A stretch of 64,000 nt of DNA from Polyodon spathula. Lineage: Eukaryota > Chordata > Actinopteri > Acipenseriformes > Polyodontidae. This document shows, piece after piece, positions 1-13,032 of this stretch. The position numbers were made by a program, and so were the translations under genes. Under the pieces are notes generated by a model. It did no database searches. It worked only from the letters and a program-made list of their open reading frames with translations, and was not told the DNA's origin. The stretch lies in assembly GCF_017654505.1 (NCBI RefSeq), contig NC_054543.1, positions 30,335,025-30,399,024 on the forward strand. The letters are read 5' to 3'. Within the stretch, counting starts at the first letter, position 1, and each line of letters begins with the position of its first letter.

Positions 1-1979
1 CGTTATGAAATAGTAGCTGGTAATCTCACTCTGCAATGTGCTGATAGTTCTGGCCTGTGTTATAGGAAATGAAAGATGCGCTCTCTGCACCGCTCAGGGA
101 TTTGACAAGGTTCCAGTGTGTCAGACCTGAGGGATTCATTAAGGAGATAGAGATGGCATCATGAAACCATCAAGACATCTGAAGAAACAGCCCATCTACG
201 GGGAGTGCTTTGCATGAATTTGTGCTTTTCAGTTTTATAGAACCCCCATGTCTTCTTGTACTGTATAAGGGGGTCCCAGCAAGACAAAAACCTCTAGTCT
301 GCAATGTATGGAAATGTATGTGGTCACATGACCTATAAAAGCTGTGCGGGAGTTGTGCTCATCTCCTGTACTGAGGAATATGGGAAAGCAGAAGGATCTA
401 AGTGACATCAAAAGAGGCTTGAGAGAGGGTGCTACCCTTTTGTCCCTCTACGCAGTAGCTTCATTGCCAACGTGGTTCTATATTTTATTAACTCAGTTCT
501 CTTTCTTTTGGCCAGGCAGTTTATATGCCAACCACAAAAAATGTTCTAACTAAGTGGCATTGCATTTGGAAAAGCGGTTCTCTGGATTATTGTAAAAAAT
601 ACAAGCATGAGATACAGAAGGGCCTTCACACCTTCATGTCTCTCTAACTCACTTCCATCTTCCCTTACTATTAAGTACAAAGAGAGGCCATTTGTAAATG
701 AAACAATGTTTTAAAAATGATGCTTTAAAAATGAGCTGAGAAGATTATAATCACTCTAAGGATGATAGAAACCTGATAGTTAGTAGGGGATCCCTACTGT
801 CCCATACTATGCTATTCCTTGATAATGTCCCATTCAATTGATGGCCATCAGGTCGGTGGCATAGCCCCACAGACAAACCAGGCTATGTGTCTGGGGTAAT
901 GGCAGGCAGTGTACAGCACAGTGACCTTTCACTGCACCCCCTGGCTTGGGCTGCTCTGTGTCCGTCATGCTGGGAGAGCTAATTTAGACATGCAGGGCTA
1001 TTATAGATTATTTGTATTGCCTTGTGAACTGTATTGCATCAGCCATAACCAAAGCTGTCATTATCTCACCTGTGTTCTTCGAAAAGGTTTGACTTACTAG
1101 TTCTGAACATTGTTTCAAAAGTAGTGAGAATCAACTCCAAACAAATATTTCAATGTGACAATGTGTTCTTTTAGCTCTGCCAGTCTCACCTACTTGGTTT
1201 ATATCCCCTTCAGTCACAGTTTTGTATTTTCATTTTTAGAACTTTTAAAACAGTTTGTGTGAAGTTTGAGAAGTTGCCCTGCCAAAACTTTGAAAAAACA
1301 TATAAGCATTATAAAATAGATACATAGATACATGACATACTTATGCACACAGTGACTGAATGGGATATTAATAATAAGAATATCTTCCAATATGATTTAT
1401 GTTTCGTGTATATTTACTCAAGAATTAACACAGCTCATTAAGATACAGGAAGCTGTTTCCTCTGGCCTTACTCATGGTTGTAGCTTCCAAAACCTTCCAA
1501 TAAGGGTTCAGTTGCAATATCCTGTATTCAGACCAGGCTTAGTCAATGACTATTACCTAATACAATAGTACACCAGTCATATATACTGGGCTTGAAGTTG
1601 AAGATTACATCCAACATTTCCTTTACAATTTTAATCTACACTGCTTGCTGTCCCTCTAAAATTCATATAAATCGGCAGCAGTCTGTACTGGCTGCTAGCT
1701 TTTCACTTTCTTTAGAAACAAATATTGCTGATTTAAAATATGATAACTGCGTTTAATAGAAGCGGCCGGCAGAGATGCCAAGGTCAGAACATCCAAATAA
1801 GTGAGATTTGAAAAAATGAGCAGTGAGATTTGAATGAGACTTGACATGTCTGAGTCTGGAAACAATGTATTATTAATGAATTATCTTACAAAACCTGCCT
1901 TTTTATACATTTCATAAAGCCTGACTCTTATTTCTAAATGTATTTTTAAAAATGTTCACAATAATAATGTGTTGCTGGG

Positions 1980-2011
<32 letters not shown>

Positions 2012-2900
2012 TAGTTCTGCTATATATTTAGCAAATGTTCAAATGACATCTTTGTTCTTGTATTTAAAAATAAATGCGTAACAAGCTAAGTGAGAGATTC
2101 ACATAGAGCTCAGAGTCTAGTATACTGTAGAAGACGGAATGAAAACAGCTTGTCATGTTTCAGTTCTGCACTCCATTGTGACCCTGAATTCTGTCACAAT
2201 GGGGAATAACTACATTCAACTCTTTGTGGTAGTGTTAATGAATAATAAAAGAGAACATAGCTTCAAATTTCACTGCCCCTTTCCTTTTTATGAGAGGTTT
2301 TTATTGCAGTTGCTCAAGTACAGTGTGTTTTTTTTTTATTCTTGAATAGGTCTGTGTTGAGGTGCTTTCACCAGCTCTGCTATTCTAGTTCTGGCATAGA
2401 TGTATATAACATGAGCTAGACCAGCCTCTGTATGTGTCTTTATAGAGGGAAAGGCAAAGCTACCTTGTGAGCTGCCACTTTGGATGAAGTTTCCTTTTGT
2501 TTTGCAAGCAACTAGAACTGAAAAGCGGTTCACAAACTCATAGTCAAAGTATCTCAACGACTTATTATTTTAAAATTAAAAACATAATATACAGTAGGGG
2601 TAATTACAGTAAGAACTACTAATGTCATAAAATCACTAGGGGACCGTCAAAAAACAACAAGGAACATGTCATTTTAGGTTACTTAATGCTTAACTGAATG
2701 TTTAATCATGTTTTCTTCACCGTGGATGCCATGGTTGTGTGAGAGAATGGTGGCCAGTGAAGATAAATAAAATCTATAGGGATGTATTTTTTTTCTGGAT
2801 ATTCGTTCAGTTTCTAACTTCACATTACCACAAAAAATATCTGTTTTAATGTTGCTGTCAATCTTATACATTACTTTCACACTGACTCAGAGTGAAACCT
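1..2900. other. No gene seen
   Basis: AT-rich sequence without a credible exon. A short segment at about 290-335 (CCTCTAGTCTG...GTATGTGGTCAC) recurs at 3416-3460, so it belongs to a dispersed repeat. A short (TA)n is at 1990-2013. Confidence 0.5.
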
Positions 2901-2920
2901 ATTTTGCTGTTGTATGAAGA

Positions 2921-3158
2921 GGTCTGTTTCCTGTCCGTTCACTTCCTGTGCAGCAGGTATTAGGACCCCACCTGTGTGTTACCCTCGCTTTCTATGCTGG
3001 CAGCTGCACATAGGTCTCTATGGGACACGTATAGACACACCTAATTATTAGTCGCCACGAATGCAAGTGTTGTTTCTGAATTGGTTTTCTGAAATGTATC
3101 ATGTGGGGTCCTAATACAGTACTGTATCTGCTGCACAGAAAGTGAAACAGGCACATCC
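2921..3158. mobile_element. Palindromic MITE-like element, about 240 bp
   Basis: The left arm (2921-2970, CTTCCTGTGCAGCAG and ATTAGGACCCCA) and right arm (3102-3157, TGGGGTCCTAAT and CTGCTGCACAGAAAG) are inverted repeats of about 45 bp flanking a short unrelated centre. No coding capacity. Confidence 0.6.
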
Positions 3159-3159
3159 T

Positions 3160-5840
3160 CCTAATGTTGAGGCAGGATAAATGAGCATCACCCCAGTGGA
3201 AGTAAAGAATTATTAACAGTGTTTTTCAAACTATTTTACCAAAAAAATAAAAAAAAAAAAAAAAATCCCACCACCCCCCCCCCCCCCCACCCCCAGATTA
3301 CAGTGAACAGTTCACAATGGTGATGCGATTGACCTCAGGAAGAAAAAAATGGTCGCCCAGAGGAAATATTAAAAAGTTTGAAATCTCTGTCTAAATATTT
3401 AACTTCCATCCAGATTCCTCTAGTCTGGAATGTAAGCAAATGTATGTGGTCACGTGACCTGTCATGTGATCTGCTTGACTGTGTAGCTATTCAGTTCAAT
3501 AGCATGGAAAGGCAGATGTAGTTGAGCTCTTCACAGGGCTAGTGATGTATCCAGCCTGCAGAATGTGTGTAACGTGATGTGATAAGAAACGTGCTACACT
3601 TGCTAACCCATGTGTAACCCACACCATCTCTCCCTTTAAAAATAAATGAATAAGTAAATCAATCTAAATTTCTTTGACCACCATGAAAAAGCACACCTTA
3701 AAGAGAAAGTAGCGAGGTCTGAAAAATATAGCGTTATACATCCCCATGTGTTACTATAACTGTTTAAATGATGTACCTGTCATTTTTCTTTTCATTGTGA
3801 ATATCCTGACAACTTTTGACACTACAACTTTAAAGTCTGTTTCAAAGCTCTTTTCAAAATGTTGTGGCAGATGTTGAAAATGTTTTCGAGATGTTGTTGA
3901 AAGCTTTCAGGGGATCGTGAAAGACCACATCACAACCAAACCTACTAATTACTATAGAGCAATGCAGCAGGTCTTTTAAATACATTTAAACCCTATTTGG
4001 AAATTGCTTTTAGGAAAAAAAATATATACATCTTTTTTAAAATTGAAAAGAAATTCAAAAGGGATGTCTTCTTTTTAAAAAATACTTTGCCCTTTTGAAA
4101 TGGATCAAAATCATTCTATATTTTTAGTATGAAACTTTTACAACAGTCGTAGAGAAAGTGTTCAATATAGCGTCTATTCAAGTAAATGAGATTGCATGCA
4201 ATAAGCTGCTGATAAAACAAAGCTCTGTTTTGTTCAACTGTTTCCAGGAAGCCCCCCCCCCCCCCCCCCCCCCCTCCCCCAAGAAAAAAAAAAAACTTAT
4301 CTTTCTTTGAAAGAAGTTGTTGCTCAGTTCTGAACTGTCTATTTTTAAGGGGATTTGCATCACAGTTCCTTAAATGATACCAACTTGAAAAAAAAAAAAT
4401 AAGATAAAGATGAGCTGTGTGTTTTTTTCTTTCTTTAAAGACAGGTTTGGCTGATCTAGCCGAGGTTACTTACTGTATATCTATAGCAGGTAACCAGAAC
4501 TCAAGAGTAGCTCCTAGACTTAGGTGAAGGCACCTAAGAAAACACAATATATGATTATAAACATCATAACAATGCAATGAAAATGAAAATGAAACCTACT
4601 TATTGTTTACAGAAATCCCATTACTTTACCTGTTGTCTGTATTGCAGCAATATACTTTTCATCAAACCAATTTTGATATTGTTATTCACACAGTGAATCC
4701 ACTGGGATTTATTTCTTGCAACTTTTATTGGGAATGTTTGCCAGGAGAAAAAATATTCTTCTTCTAAATCTTGCTTTGTATTCAGAGCATGCTCCCCCTG
4801 CAACAAAGCTGGTGCTCTGATTGAAATGAGCGACCTATTGCAGGTAAATGATAAATTCTCAAGCAATATGTTTACAACTTGGGACACAGCAAAGGTAACT
4901 AGTCTGTAACACTTTGATATAACTCTTAAAACATTAGCCACCCCCAGTCATTGATGCCTATATACAGAAAAGGGAATTGGGTCTTCAGGACACAGCAAAA
5001 ATTGTATTCTCAGAAACAGACTATCCTTCCTCTCAATGGCTTGTCTGGTATTGCAACCAAAATGTTATTTTTAAAACAGGCTAAGAATGCAAAATACAAG
5101 ATACTTAATTACTGGTTTGGAATATCTGGAGCTGGTCTACTGAATTTGAGATAAGGAAAGCACTGTATAGATTATTTAGATTATACCACACCTTGCATTG
5201 CATAGCTAGTGCACCAGCCATTCTTTGGTGAAAATGAATGCTGCTAGTTCTCATGAAACAAAAAAAAACTGGCATTGCAATCTTGGGGAAAATGTGCACA
5301 TACAGCCCTGCAATGCACACTACTTCATAACATTCCGTTGCCCTCTGCTGGATAACACATATAAGTGCATGTGTTTTGACTAAATTGTTTTAAATGTATT
5401 ACCCACTATAATGGTTTCCTACCCTGGTCTGTCTGTCTGTATGTTATCCTTATACTAGTGAGTAGCTTTTTTGGAAATTGGATATTTCTTGTAATAAATT
5501 ATTATAATAACTCCATCAATTTTAATAAATTTTTAAATTGTGCAATATAAGACACGCATGACTCATACAACTTGACTTGTACAACTATACTTTCTTATCT
5601 GTATGTTTGCATTTGTACTGCATCTGTGCTTGCTACAAACGTGTTTGTATTACAGTCATTTTTTTCCCTTCTGCTTCATTTTCAAGCACGCCACACGTTC
5701 CGGTATCCACAATAACATTTCTTGATGACTCCCATTCGCTTTCATGAGCTCAAAGCTGCCTGGGCGCAAGAGAAGTTCAAAGTTCCATGGTGCTTAAACT
5801 TCATTACATTTCTGTGTTAAGTTGTATTCTTGTTGGGTCA
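3160..5840. other. No gene seen
   Basis: Homopolymer C and A tracts and a second copy of the GTATGTGGTCAC repeat; no supported coding exon on either strand. Confidence 0.45.
4253..4280. repeat. Homopolymer C tract
   Basis: About 20 or more consecutive C followed by T and more C, then an A run. A similar C-rich tract is at 3265-3294. Confidence 0.9.
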
Positions 5841-5842
5841 CG

Positions 5843-5876
5843 CTTAGGGTTAGGAGTAGGGTTAGGGTTATGGGTA
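5843..5876 (+). repeat. Short interstitial telomere-like tract
   Basis: CTTAGGGTTAGGAGTAGGG followed by TTAGGGTTATGGG is a short, imperfect TTAGGG array, close to the 29-bp minisatellite. Confidence 0.6.
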
Positions 5877-5954
5877 ATAAAAACCTGATTTAATTTGCTA
5901 AACATTACCACAGTAACAATTTGAACTGATTTCAAGCAAATGATTGACTGGGTA

Positions 5955-6123
5955 TTGATCATCCATAGGGCAGTGGTGTTTGATTGATCATCCATAGGGC
6001 AGTGGTGTTTGATTGATCATCTATAGGGCAGTGGTGTTTGATTGATCATCTATAGGGCTATGGTGTTTGATTGATCAGCCATACGGTTCTGGTGTTTGAT
6101 CATCCATAGGGCTCTGGTGTTTG
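5955..6123 (+). repeat. 29-bp minisatellite, about 6 copies
   Basis: The unit ATTGATCATCCATAGGGCAG plus TGGTGTTTG is repeated about six times with growing divergence to the right (CCATACGGTTCTGG; last copy shortened). Confidence 0.85.
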
Positions 6124-6129
6124 CAGTTT

Positions 6130-7298
6130 TAGCCGGCCTATTATATATTATTGACTAACAGTTAATAGAAAATAAATAATGTACATTAACATGTTTATTA
6201 GCTGTTTGTTAATAGTTAATAAACAAAAAAAACAGCCCTTAAAATAGTGTGACCTCTTGTTGTACAGGGGTTACAGTGAGTTATTTTTTCTAGCAACACT
6301 ACATAAAAGTCAGCTTTTCTGACACTATTCCTATTATGCACTTGTTGTAACATCAATTGTCATCTGTAATCGATGTTGGCTAATACTATATGTATTTACA
6401 AGTGCCAGAATGTGTCTATAATATTCCATTAAATTCTGCCATTTAATCCTTGCAAGAGTCAAGAGCAGACAACATAGTTTCCAGCTGTTCTGATGTGGTG
6501 GTGCGCAAAATGGTACTTAAATAGATTACCAGTGCGAACTGGAACATACCATTGTGTTACCTGTCGCATGTCACTGTGGCACTGTTCTGTGGCTCGTTCC
6601 ATTATAGATAAGTTGTGACAAAACCCTATTTGCCTTGTTATGTCATCACTGGAAAAATATTCTATTATAATATTTGTTCATTGAACAGAATTTAAAGATG
6701 ACTATATTAAAAATAGGAAACATGCATAAATTATGTCTGAAACAGGTAACACACATTATACTGTACAGATGAGTGTTTCTCTCCTTTCTGTAACAGGTCA
6801 GGGCATTATTATTCCCCAGGTTCCGCCCAAGGACTATGACATTCTTAAACAATTCCATTCCAGAAACCCTTTCCATTTCCCTTCCCGTTTCCCAGGAGCG
6901 GCTCATTCAGCATCGAATTCTGTACAGTGTTCCAAGTAGACTCTGTCAGTCAGAAGTACAAGTTTTACAAGGGCTGTTGCAGGGATTTTTCTGCTTAAGA
7001 AAAAAATTCAAAAAATATGTTGCGTGTATTTAATTTTACATAACTAATTTGCAAACAACCTAAAATACTATTTCAAGTTTGATTGATTGTGTGCATGCCT
7101 TTAGTTAGTCGAGATGGAATTTCTAAATTTGTATATTAGAATGCTGACTGCACAACAGCAACTTGAAAAAAAGTACCATGCTGGAATTATGAAATATGCA
7201 GTGTTTAAACAAACAAAAATCAGATAAAACATGCAAATGTTCAGAGCATTATGAGAACTGAAAAAAAACACAATATATTGTGCTTTTATATATTGGAA

Positions 7299-7382
<84 letters not shown>

Positions 7383-7860
7383 AATATTATGTATTAAATA
7401 ATAAAATATGTTTCAAAATATAAATACATACTGTAGCTTAACATTTTCAATTAAGACCATGTGCATGCTGTTAAAGAAAGCAGTACAGTGTATTGCACTA
7501 CACCTGTATACTGTAAACTGTGAAAGGAACACATATTACTATTAATTGAGAATGCAAACACCTTTTCTTAATCTTTAATAAAAATTAACATATTTTGCAA
7601 ATACCAATGCAGCTATTATTAAATACAAGCTACCTTTACTGTGCAATGATACTGAGCAAGTATTAGCAGCAAGGCAAACCAGAAGGTAAACAAAAATTGA
7701 GGCCATTTGAGGAGCTCCAGTTTGCATGCACATGTTTCCTCACGTCAAGGCTGCTTTGTATGTATTTCATTATTAAATACTGCTAAATGTTGTCACTAAC
7801 TTCCATACAAGAAATCCATGCTATCTCATAAAGCCAACCCTTGACTTTCATGATTAATAG
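6130..7860. other. No gene seen
   Basis: AT-rich; an imperfect palindrome of GTTAATAG/CTATTAAC type at 6150-6225 and the (TA)n array. Overlapping short frames at 6646-7033 lack splice-site or protein-family support. Confidence 0.45.
7302..7382. repeat. (TA)n microsatellite
   Basis: About 80 bp of TA dinucleotides with one G interruption. Confidence 0.95.
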
Positions 7861-9055
7861 CACACAAAGCAGCCGTGACAAGACAAAATCAGACCTCAGA
7901 CTCCTCAGACTCGTATCCGTCTGAGAGGCGACTCCACTCTCAGATGGTGGAGCGCATTTGGGAATGGTTCGGGAAGATCCAGGTCGATCTCTTCGCTTCT
8001 GCAGAGATGACACATTGCCCCCTGTGGAACTCCCTCCACCGCTTAGGCAGTACACTCGGCGTAGATGCCCTAGAGCATGAATGTATGCTTTTGTATGCTT
8101 TCCTGCCTATAACGCTGCTCACGGCTTTTCTCGAGAAAGTCCTTTTAGAGAAAGCATCAGTTCTCCTAGTGGCTCCCAAGTGGTCCAGGAGAATATGGTT
8201 CTTGACCCTGTGCCAGCTTCATTTGGATCTCCTCAGTCAGGCAAAAGGCTCTCTTTGGCACCCGGAACCGGGCAGGTTCTAGTTATGGGTCTGGCTGCTG
8301 AAAGGGACTGCTGGCTAGCCCTAGGGCTGCCAGACGCGGTTGTGGGAATGATGCAGAGCACTAGGGCAGACTCCACTAGGTCATTGTATACCTGTAAGTG
8401 GAAGTATTTTCAAGCTTGGTGTCTGGCTGGGAACCATGACCCCATTACTTGCCCTTTGCCAGTCATTTTGTAGTTTCTGCAAGAACTGCTTAATGCTGGA
8501 AGGTCATCTTCCACCTTGAAGGTGTGTTTAGAAGCTATCTCTGCTTCCCATGCCCCGTAGATTCTATGTCTCTGGGTGTGCAATTTTTGGCTAACCATTT
8601 CCTTAAAGGTGCACGGCGATTATGCCCTCCTAGGAGGACTGTTCTCCCCGAATGGAGCCTTAATATTGGCTCTCACCAAGGCCCCGTTTGAGCCCTTACA
8701 CTCCATAGAGCTGAAGTACCTGTCTATGAAGACAGCCTTCCTCTTGGCTATCACCTCCGCTAAGCGGATCAGTGAGCTGTAGGAGCTGTCTGAGCACAGC
8801 TCCTGCATGCGTATTTGGGAAGATGGCAGCAGGGTGTCGTTGCGCACCAACCCCGCTTTCCTCCCCAAGGTGATTACAGCCTTCCACATTAACCAGTCTG
8901 TGGAACTGAAGTCTTTTCACCCACCTCCGTTTGCTTCAACGGAGGATGAGAGATTGAATTTCCTCTGCCCACTGCGGGCACTGAGCTCCTACGTGCACAG
9001 GACAAGAGCTCTGCGTCAATCTGACCAGCTCTTCGTCTGTCACGGGACACGGACT
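7860..9055 (+). mobile_element. Decayed DIRS-type retrotransposon (RNase H to tyrosine recombinase)
   Basis: Several frames read in order as a DIRS1-like pol. The RNase H-side blocks are IWEWFGKIQVDLFASAE and LGVDALEHE (7950-8080), then SVLLVAPKW and LLSQAKGSLWHPEPG (8150-8275). A recombinase follows: STRSLYTCKWKYFQAWC (8375-8430), PFEPLHSIELKYLSMKTAFLLA (8690-8750), SAKRISEL with the first catalytic arginine (8753-8782, followed by a stop), TNPAFLPKVI, and a region ending RALRQSDQLFVCHG (9000-9045). Frames change several times and the final catalytic H-x-x-R and Y were not found, so the copy is dead and 3'-truncated. Confidence 0.75.
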
Positions 9056-10063
9056 CTAGAATATTTGTTTTTATATTTCATGCAGTTTGTCATACTGTAG
9101 TCAGAATGCACTGTAATAGTACAGGTTGTGGAGAGAAATTCATATACAGTGATAGCACAATTACTAACCATAGCAAAGTTTTTACGACATATATACTGTA
9201 ACTACACTGACACTGCAATAACAGATCACTATAACAGTCTGTTAAACTAGTCTTTCTATGCTTTTATTATGGGAAGAATGACTTCAAAAAGTTAGAGACA
9301 AGCAACTAAGCTAATCCCAGAACTTAATGACATGAACTATAAGTAAAGGTTAAAATAAATACATCTCTTCAGCCTAGAAAAAATAATTGAAAGAGGGGAC
9401 TTGATTGAACGGTATAAAGTCATAGATGGTATACATAAAGTTAATCCAAGACACTGCTTCAAATTTAGCACAGAATAGAATAAGGGCAGTATAAATGCAA
9501 GCAGAGCAAAAGTAATTTTAGAAAGGAAGGTAGAAAGCACTTTTTTGCACAGCTATAAATGCATGGAATAGCCTTAAAAAAATTGAGTACCCTTTACTTC
9601 ACCTGCTACCTGCATTATTATGGTCTTACGAATGTGTCCAGATAATGAAAGAACTTACTTGGTACATGACTGTATTGTTTGTTTCTCTTGCAAGTTCAAT
9701 CGGTATTGTGCTAGAAAAAGTTTTCTGGCAGTAGTTTAACAAAGCTTCCATAGAAAGATTACTGCCAAAACCTCAAAGCATTTGAGATACTTACTTCATA
9801 TTTGCAGCTTTAAATAAACTGTATGCTAAATGTGTTGGAGACCATGACATTGACCTCTGACCTTATTTGGCTGCCTAAGTGAGCATTCCTATAACAATGA
9901 AGCTTTCACTGGTACAGATATTTTACGGATTGTTTCTCCAGTTTTGCCATATGACCAGGAGTAGAGAACATTTAATACCCTAATTTTTCATTTATTCAAG
10001 TTGTGAGGTCAAGAAATAATGAAAACACACAAACTTCAAACTTTTTTTTCCCCCTCAGTTTGT

Positions 10064-10252
10064 TTCCAGTGGAGATGGAGCTGCTGCAGTTAAAGGGCCA
10101 CCTCTAAGACCAGTTCCTGCCAGTCACTGCAGGAGAAGGAGGATCAGCTGCTGGATGAGTCTGTGGTTCGTCGGGGGATCCTGCAGGAGCTGAGGCAAGC
10201 GGCAAGCAAACCACTGGGTGTCGGATCTAACAAGTCACAAGCGCAGCCATAA
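10064..10252 (+). pseudogene. Decayed coiled-coil-like coding segment
   Basis: After TTTGTTTCCAG one frame reads VEMELLQLKGHL then stops; shifted by a frame, 10127-10252 reads LQEKEDQLLDESVVRRGILQ and ELRQAASKPLGVGS to a TAA. The charged heptad-like pattern suggests a coiled coil broken by a stop and a frameshift. The parent gene was not recognised. Confidence 0.3.
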
Positions 10253-10534
10253 GGGTTGGGAGTGAAAAAACCTTTTCTGCAGTACCTGGGTTCTGTGCTG
10301 TGAACTTCACTGTCTCTTGAAGCTTCCATTCAACTCCAACATTTTCCTACTATTTAAACAAGGTAAAGCAACAATGTCAAAACTGTTTTGACTTGCTTCT
10401 TAAAACCAACTTGCTTTACTAATTGCCAGAAAAAGTTGCAAAAACATTTTTTTATGAACTTGTATACAGAAAATAAAACATAACCGCTGTCGCCATAACC
10501 TACATGTACAGTATGCGTTTTGCAATAAGCAGTG

Positions 10535-11665
10535 TCTATACATTCCCTCGACCTTTTTTCACATTTTGTTGTCAGTGCCTCAGTTTCATTCATTTAAATG
10601 AGGATTTTAATCCACTTATCTACACACCTTACTCCACACTGTTAAGGGAAAAAAGTTTTTATTGAGAAAAAGATTATATATTAAAAATACAAAACTGAAA
10701 GATCATAATTGGTTAAGTCTCCACGCCCGAGTTAATACTTGGTGGAAGCACCTTTGGCAGCAATTACAGCTGTGAGTCTATTGGGGTATGTCTCTACCAA
10801 CTTTGCATACCTAGATTTGGCAATATTTGACCATTCTTCTTTTACAAAACTGTTCAAGCTCTGTCAAGCTCTTTGGGGAGCGCTGAAGGACAGCAATCTT
10901 CAAGTTATGCCACAAATTTTCGATTGGATTTAGGTCAGGGCTCTGACTGGGCCACTCAAGGACATTTACCTTTTTGTTCCTTAGCCACTCTAGTGTAGCT
11001 TTGGGTCATTGTCATGCTGAAAGGTGAACATCTGACCCAGTTTCAGCTTTCTTGCAGAGGGCAGCAGGTTTTCCTCAATGATTTCTCTGTAATTTGCTCC
11101 ATTCATTTTCCCTTCTATCATGACAAGTGCCCCAGTCCCTGCTGATGAGAAACATCTCCATAATATGATCCTGCCACCACCATGCTTCACGTAGGGATGG
11201 TGTTCTTTGGGTGATGCGCGGTGTTGGGTTTGCGCCAAACATAACGTTTTCCATTTAGGCCAAAAAGTTCCATTTTAGTTTTGTCAGACCACAAAACTTT
11301 TTGCCACATGGCTACAGAATCTCCTGTGTTTTTCTGCATACTTCAAACAGGATTTAAGGTGAGCTTTCTTGAGTAATGGCTTCCTTCTTGCCACCCTAAC
11401 ATACAGGCCAGATTTGTGGAGTGCTTGGGATATTGTTGTCTCAAGCACACTTTGACCAGTCTTGGCCATAAAAGACTGTAGCTCTTGCAAAGTTGCCATT
11501 GACCTCATAGTAGCTTCTCTGATCAGTCTCCTGCTTTTTTCATTGGAAGTTGTGGGGTAGGATGTGTAGATAAATGAAAAAAAGAACCTATTTTAATGCA
11601 TTTTAATTCCAGGCTATAAGGCAACAAAAGATGAAAATGTTGAAAGGGGGGTGTAGACTTTCTAT
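10535..11665 (-). mobile_element. Tc1-like transposon, inactive transposase
   Basis: The minus strand carries a Tc1 transposase in pieces: an HTH/linker part (11284-11508, LYVRVARRKPLLKKAHLK) and a catalytic part (10990-11238, HGGGRIILWRCFSSAGTG and [11 protein letters not shown]). The [12 protein letters not shown] region is still readable near 10920-10950. The right end, GGCACTGTG after a stretch containing GTAGACTTTCTATAGG, is a typical fish Tc1 terminal repeat; the left end (TCACATTTTGTTG near 10560) is less well kept. Stops and frame changes make it non-autonomous. Confidence 0.8.
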
Positions 11666-11839
11666 AGGCACTGTGTGTCCATGCAGTTTCAAAGTTTGGT
11701 CAGGTAATTAAGAAAATATACCCCAGCCAATCTTTCTCTTACCGTACAATACCTTGACGTAAGTACATAGGATTTGTACATAGGTTTTAAAATGTCTTTT
11801 GTAATGAAATAACTCATTAACATAAATAAAACAAATCAC

Positions 11840-12969
11840 GCTTTTTATTTTTTTATACGAATAACAATCATTGCATACATACAGTAAGTAGTATAATGAA
11901 ATATGTTTTTGTACAAAATGTGCAATTTACAGAACTTGAATCTTTACAAAGAACAAAACATGTTCATGGACATTTGATATTCATGCACTAGAATTATGAA
12001 GTCGGCGATGGCATGCAGTTCTGTGGGCAAAAGGCTTCTCCCTCCTGGTGCTTCGAAGGTGCTCAGGACTCACAGACCTCTAGGAGCACTTGTCCCTTCA
12101 GCTACGTTTCCACTGCTTGAACTCAATTCTGGAAATGATTACTGTTGAAACATGCATCACGAAGGTCATGTCCCTACATAATTCAGAACCATACTATACA
12201 TGACAAGACCTTCTATAAGTTCAGCATTGGACTACACTGCATCCCTGAAAAGCTAATACATGTAAAAAGCATGGTGGTGGTTATTTTGTGGATTTTGTTG
12301 TGTTTTATACTGACAAGTGAGCCACATTAAACCACAAATTCCTATTGCAAACAGGGAGAAGAATGTGATCTAAGAATGTCCTATTAACAGAACTTTATTG
12401 TAACCAACTTCAGTGCACTGACCTTGCAGTCTGGCTAACCCCTCTTCTCTCAAGTCAGCCTGCTATCACGATTTCATCAGATCTGTCTGATTTCTGTTGA
12501 AGCAGACATAAAGTAGCTGCTAAGGTTTATCTCAATAGACACAGCTGTCAGATTGTTTCAAAAACCAAACCATGGTTGACTCTTGTGAAGGTGGTATAGC
12601 TAAACTGTTGTGAACTGCTTGCCCAACACCTTGCAATCTAGCTTTAGTTTTGAGAATAAACTGAACTGCTGCAAACCTTGTGTGACCAGATGATCACATG
12701 GATTTGGTTAGGAAAATATTAAAAAAAAATAAAAAAAAATTATAATGAATACAAAAATACAAATCTCACTCAAAAAATAATTGATCCTCTTATTATTAAA
12801 ATGATTTGCCATGTTATGAACTAATTTCCATCCCCACGTGCATTAGTAAGACAATGGTTGTTGGCTGACATTGTTGCCTAACATGTCCACACTATAAGAT
12901 TAGCTGCTCTACACTGTTTACCAACAGAATCAGTTTGTTGCTGTTGTTATAAAAACAAGATGCCATTTG

Positions 12970-13032
<63 letters not shown>

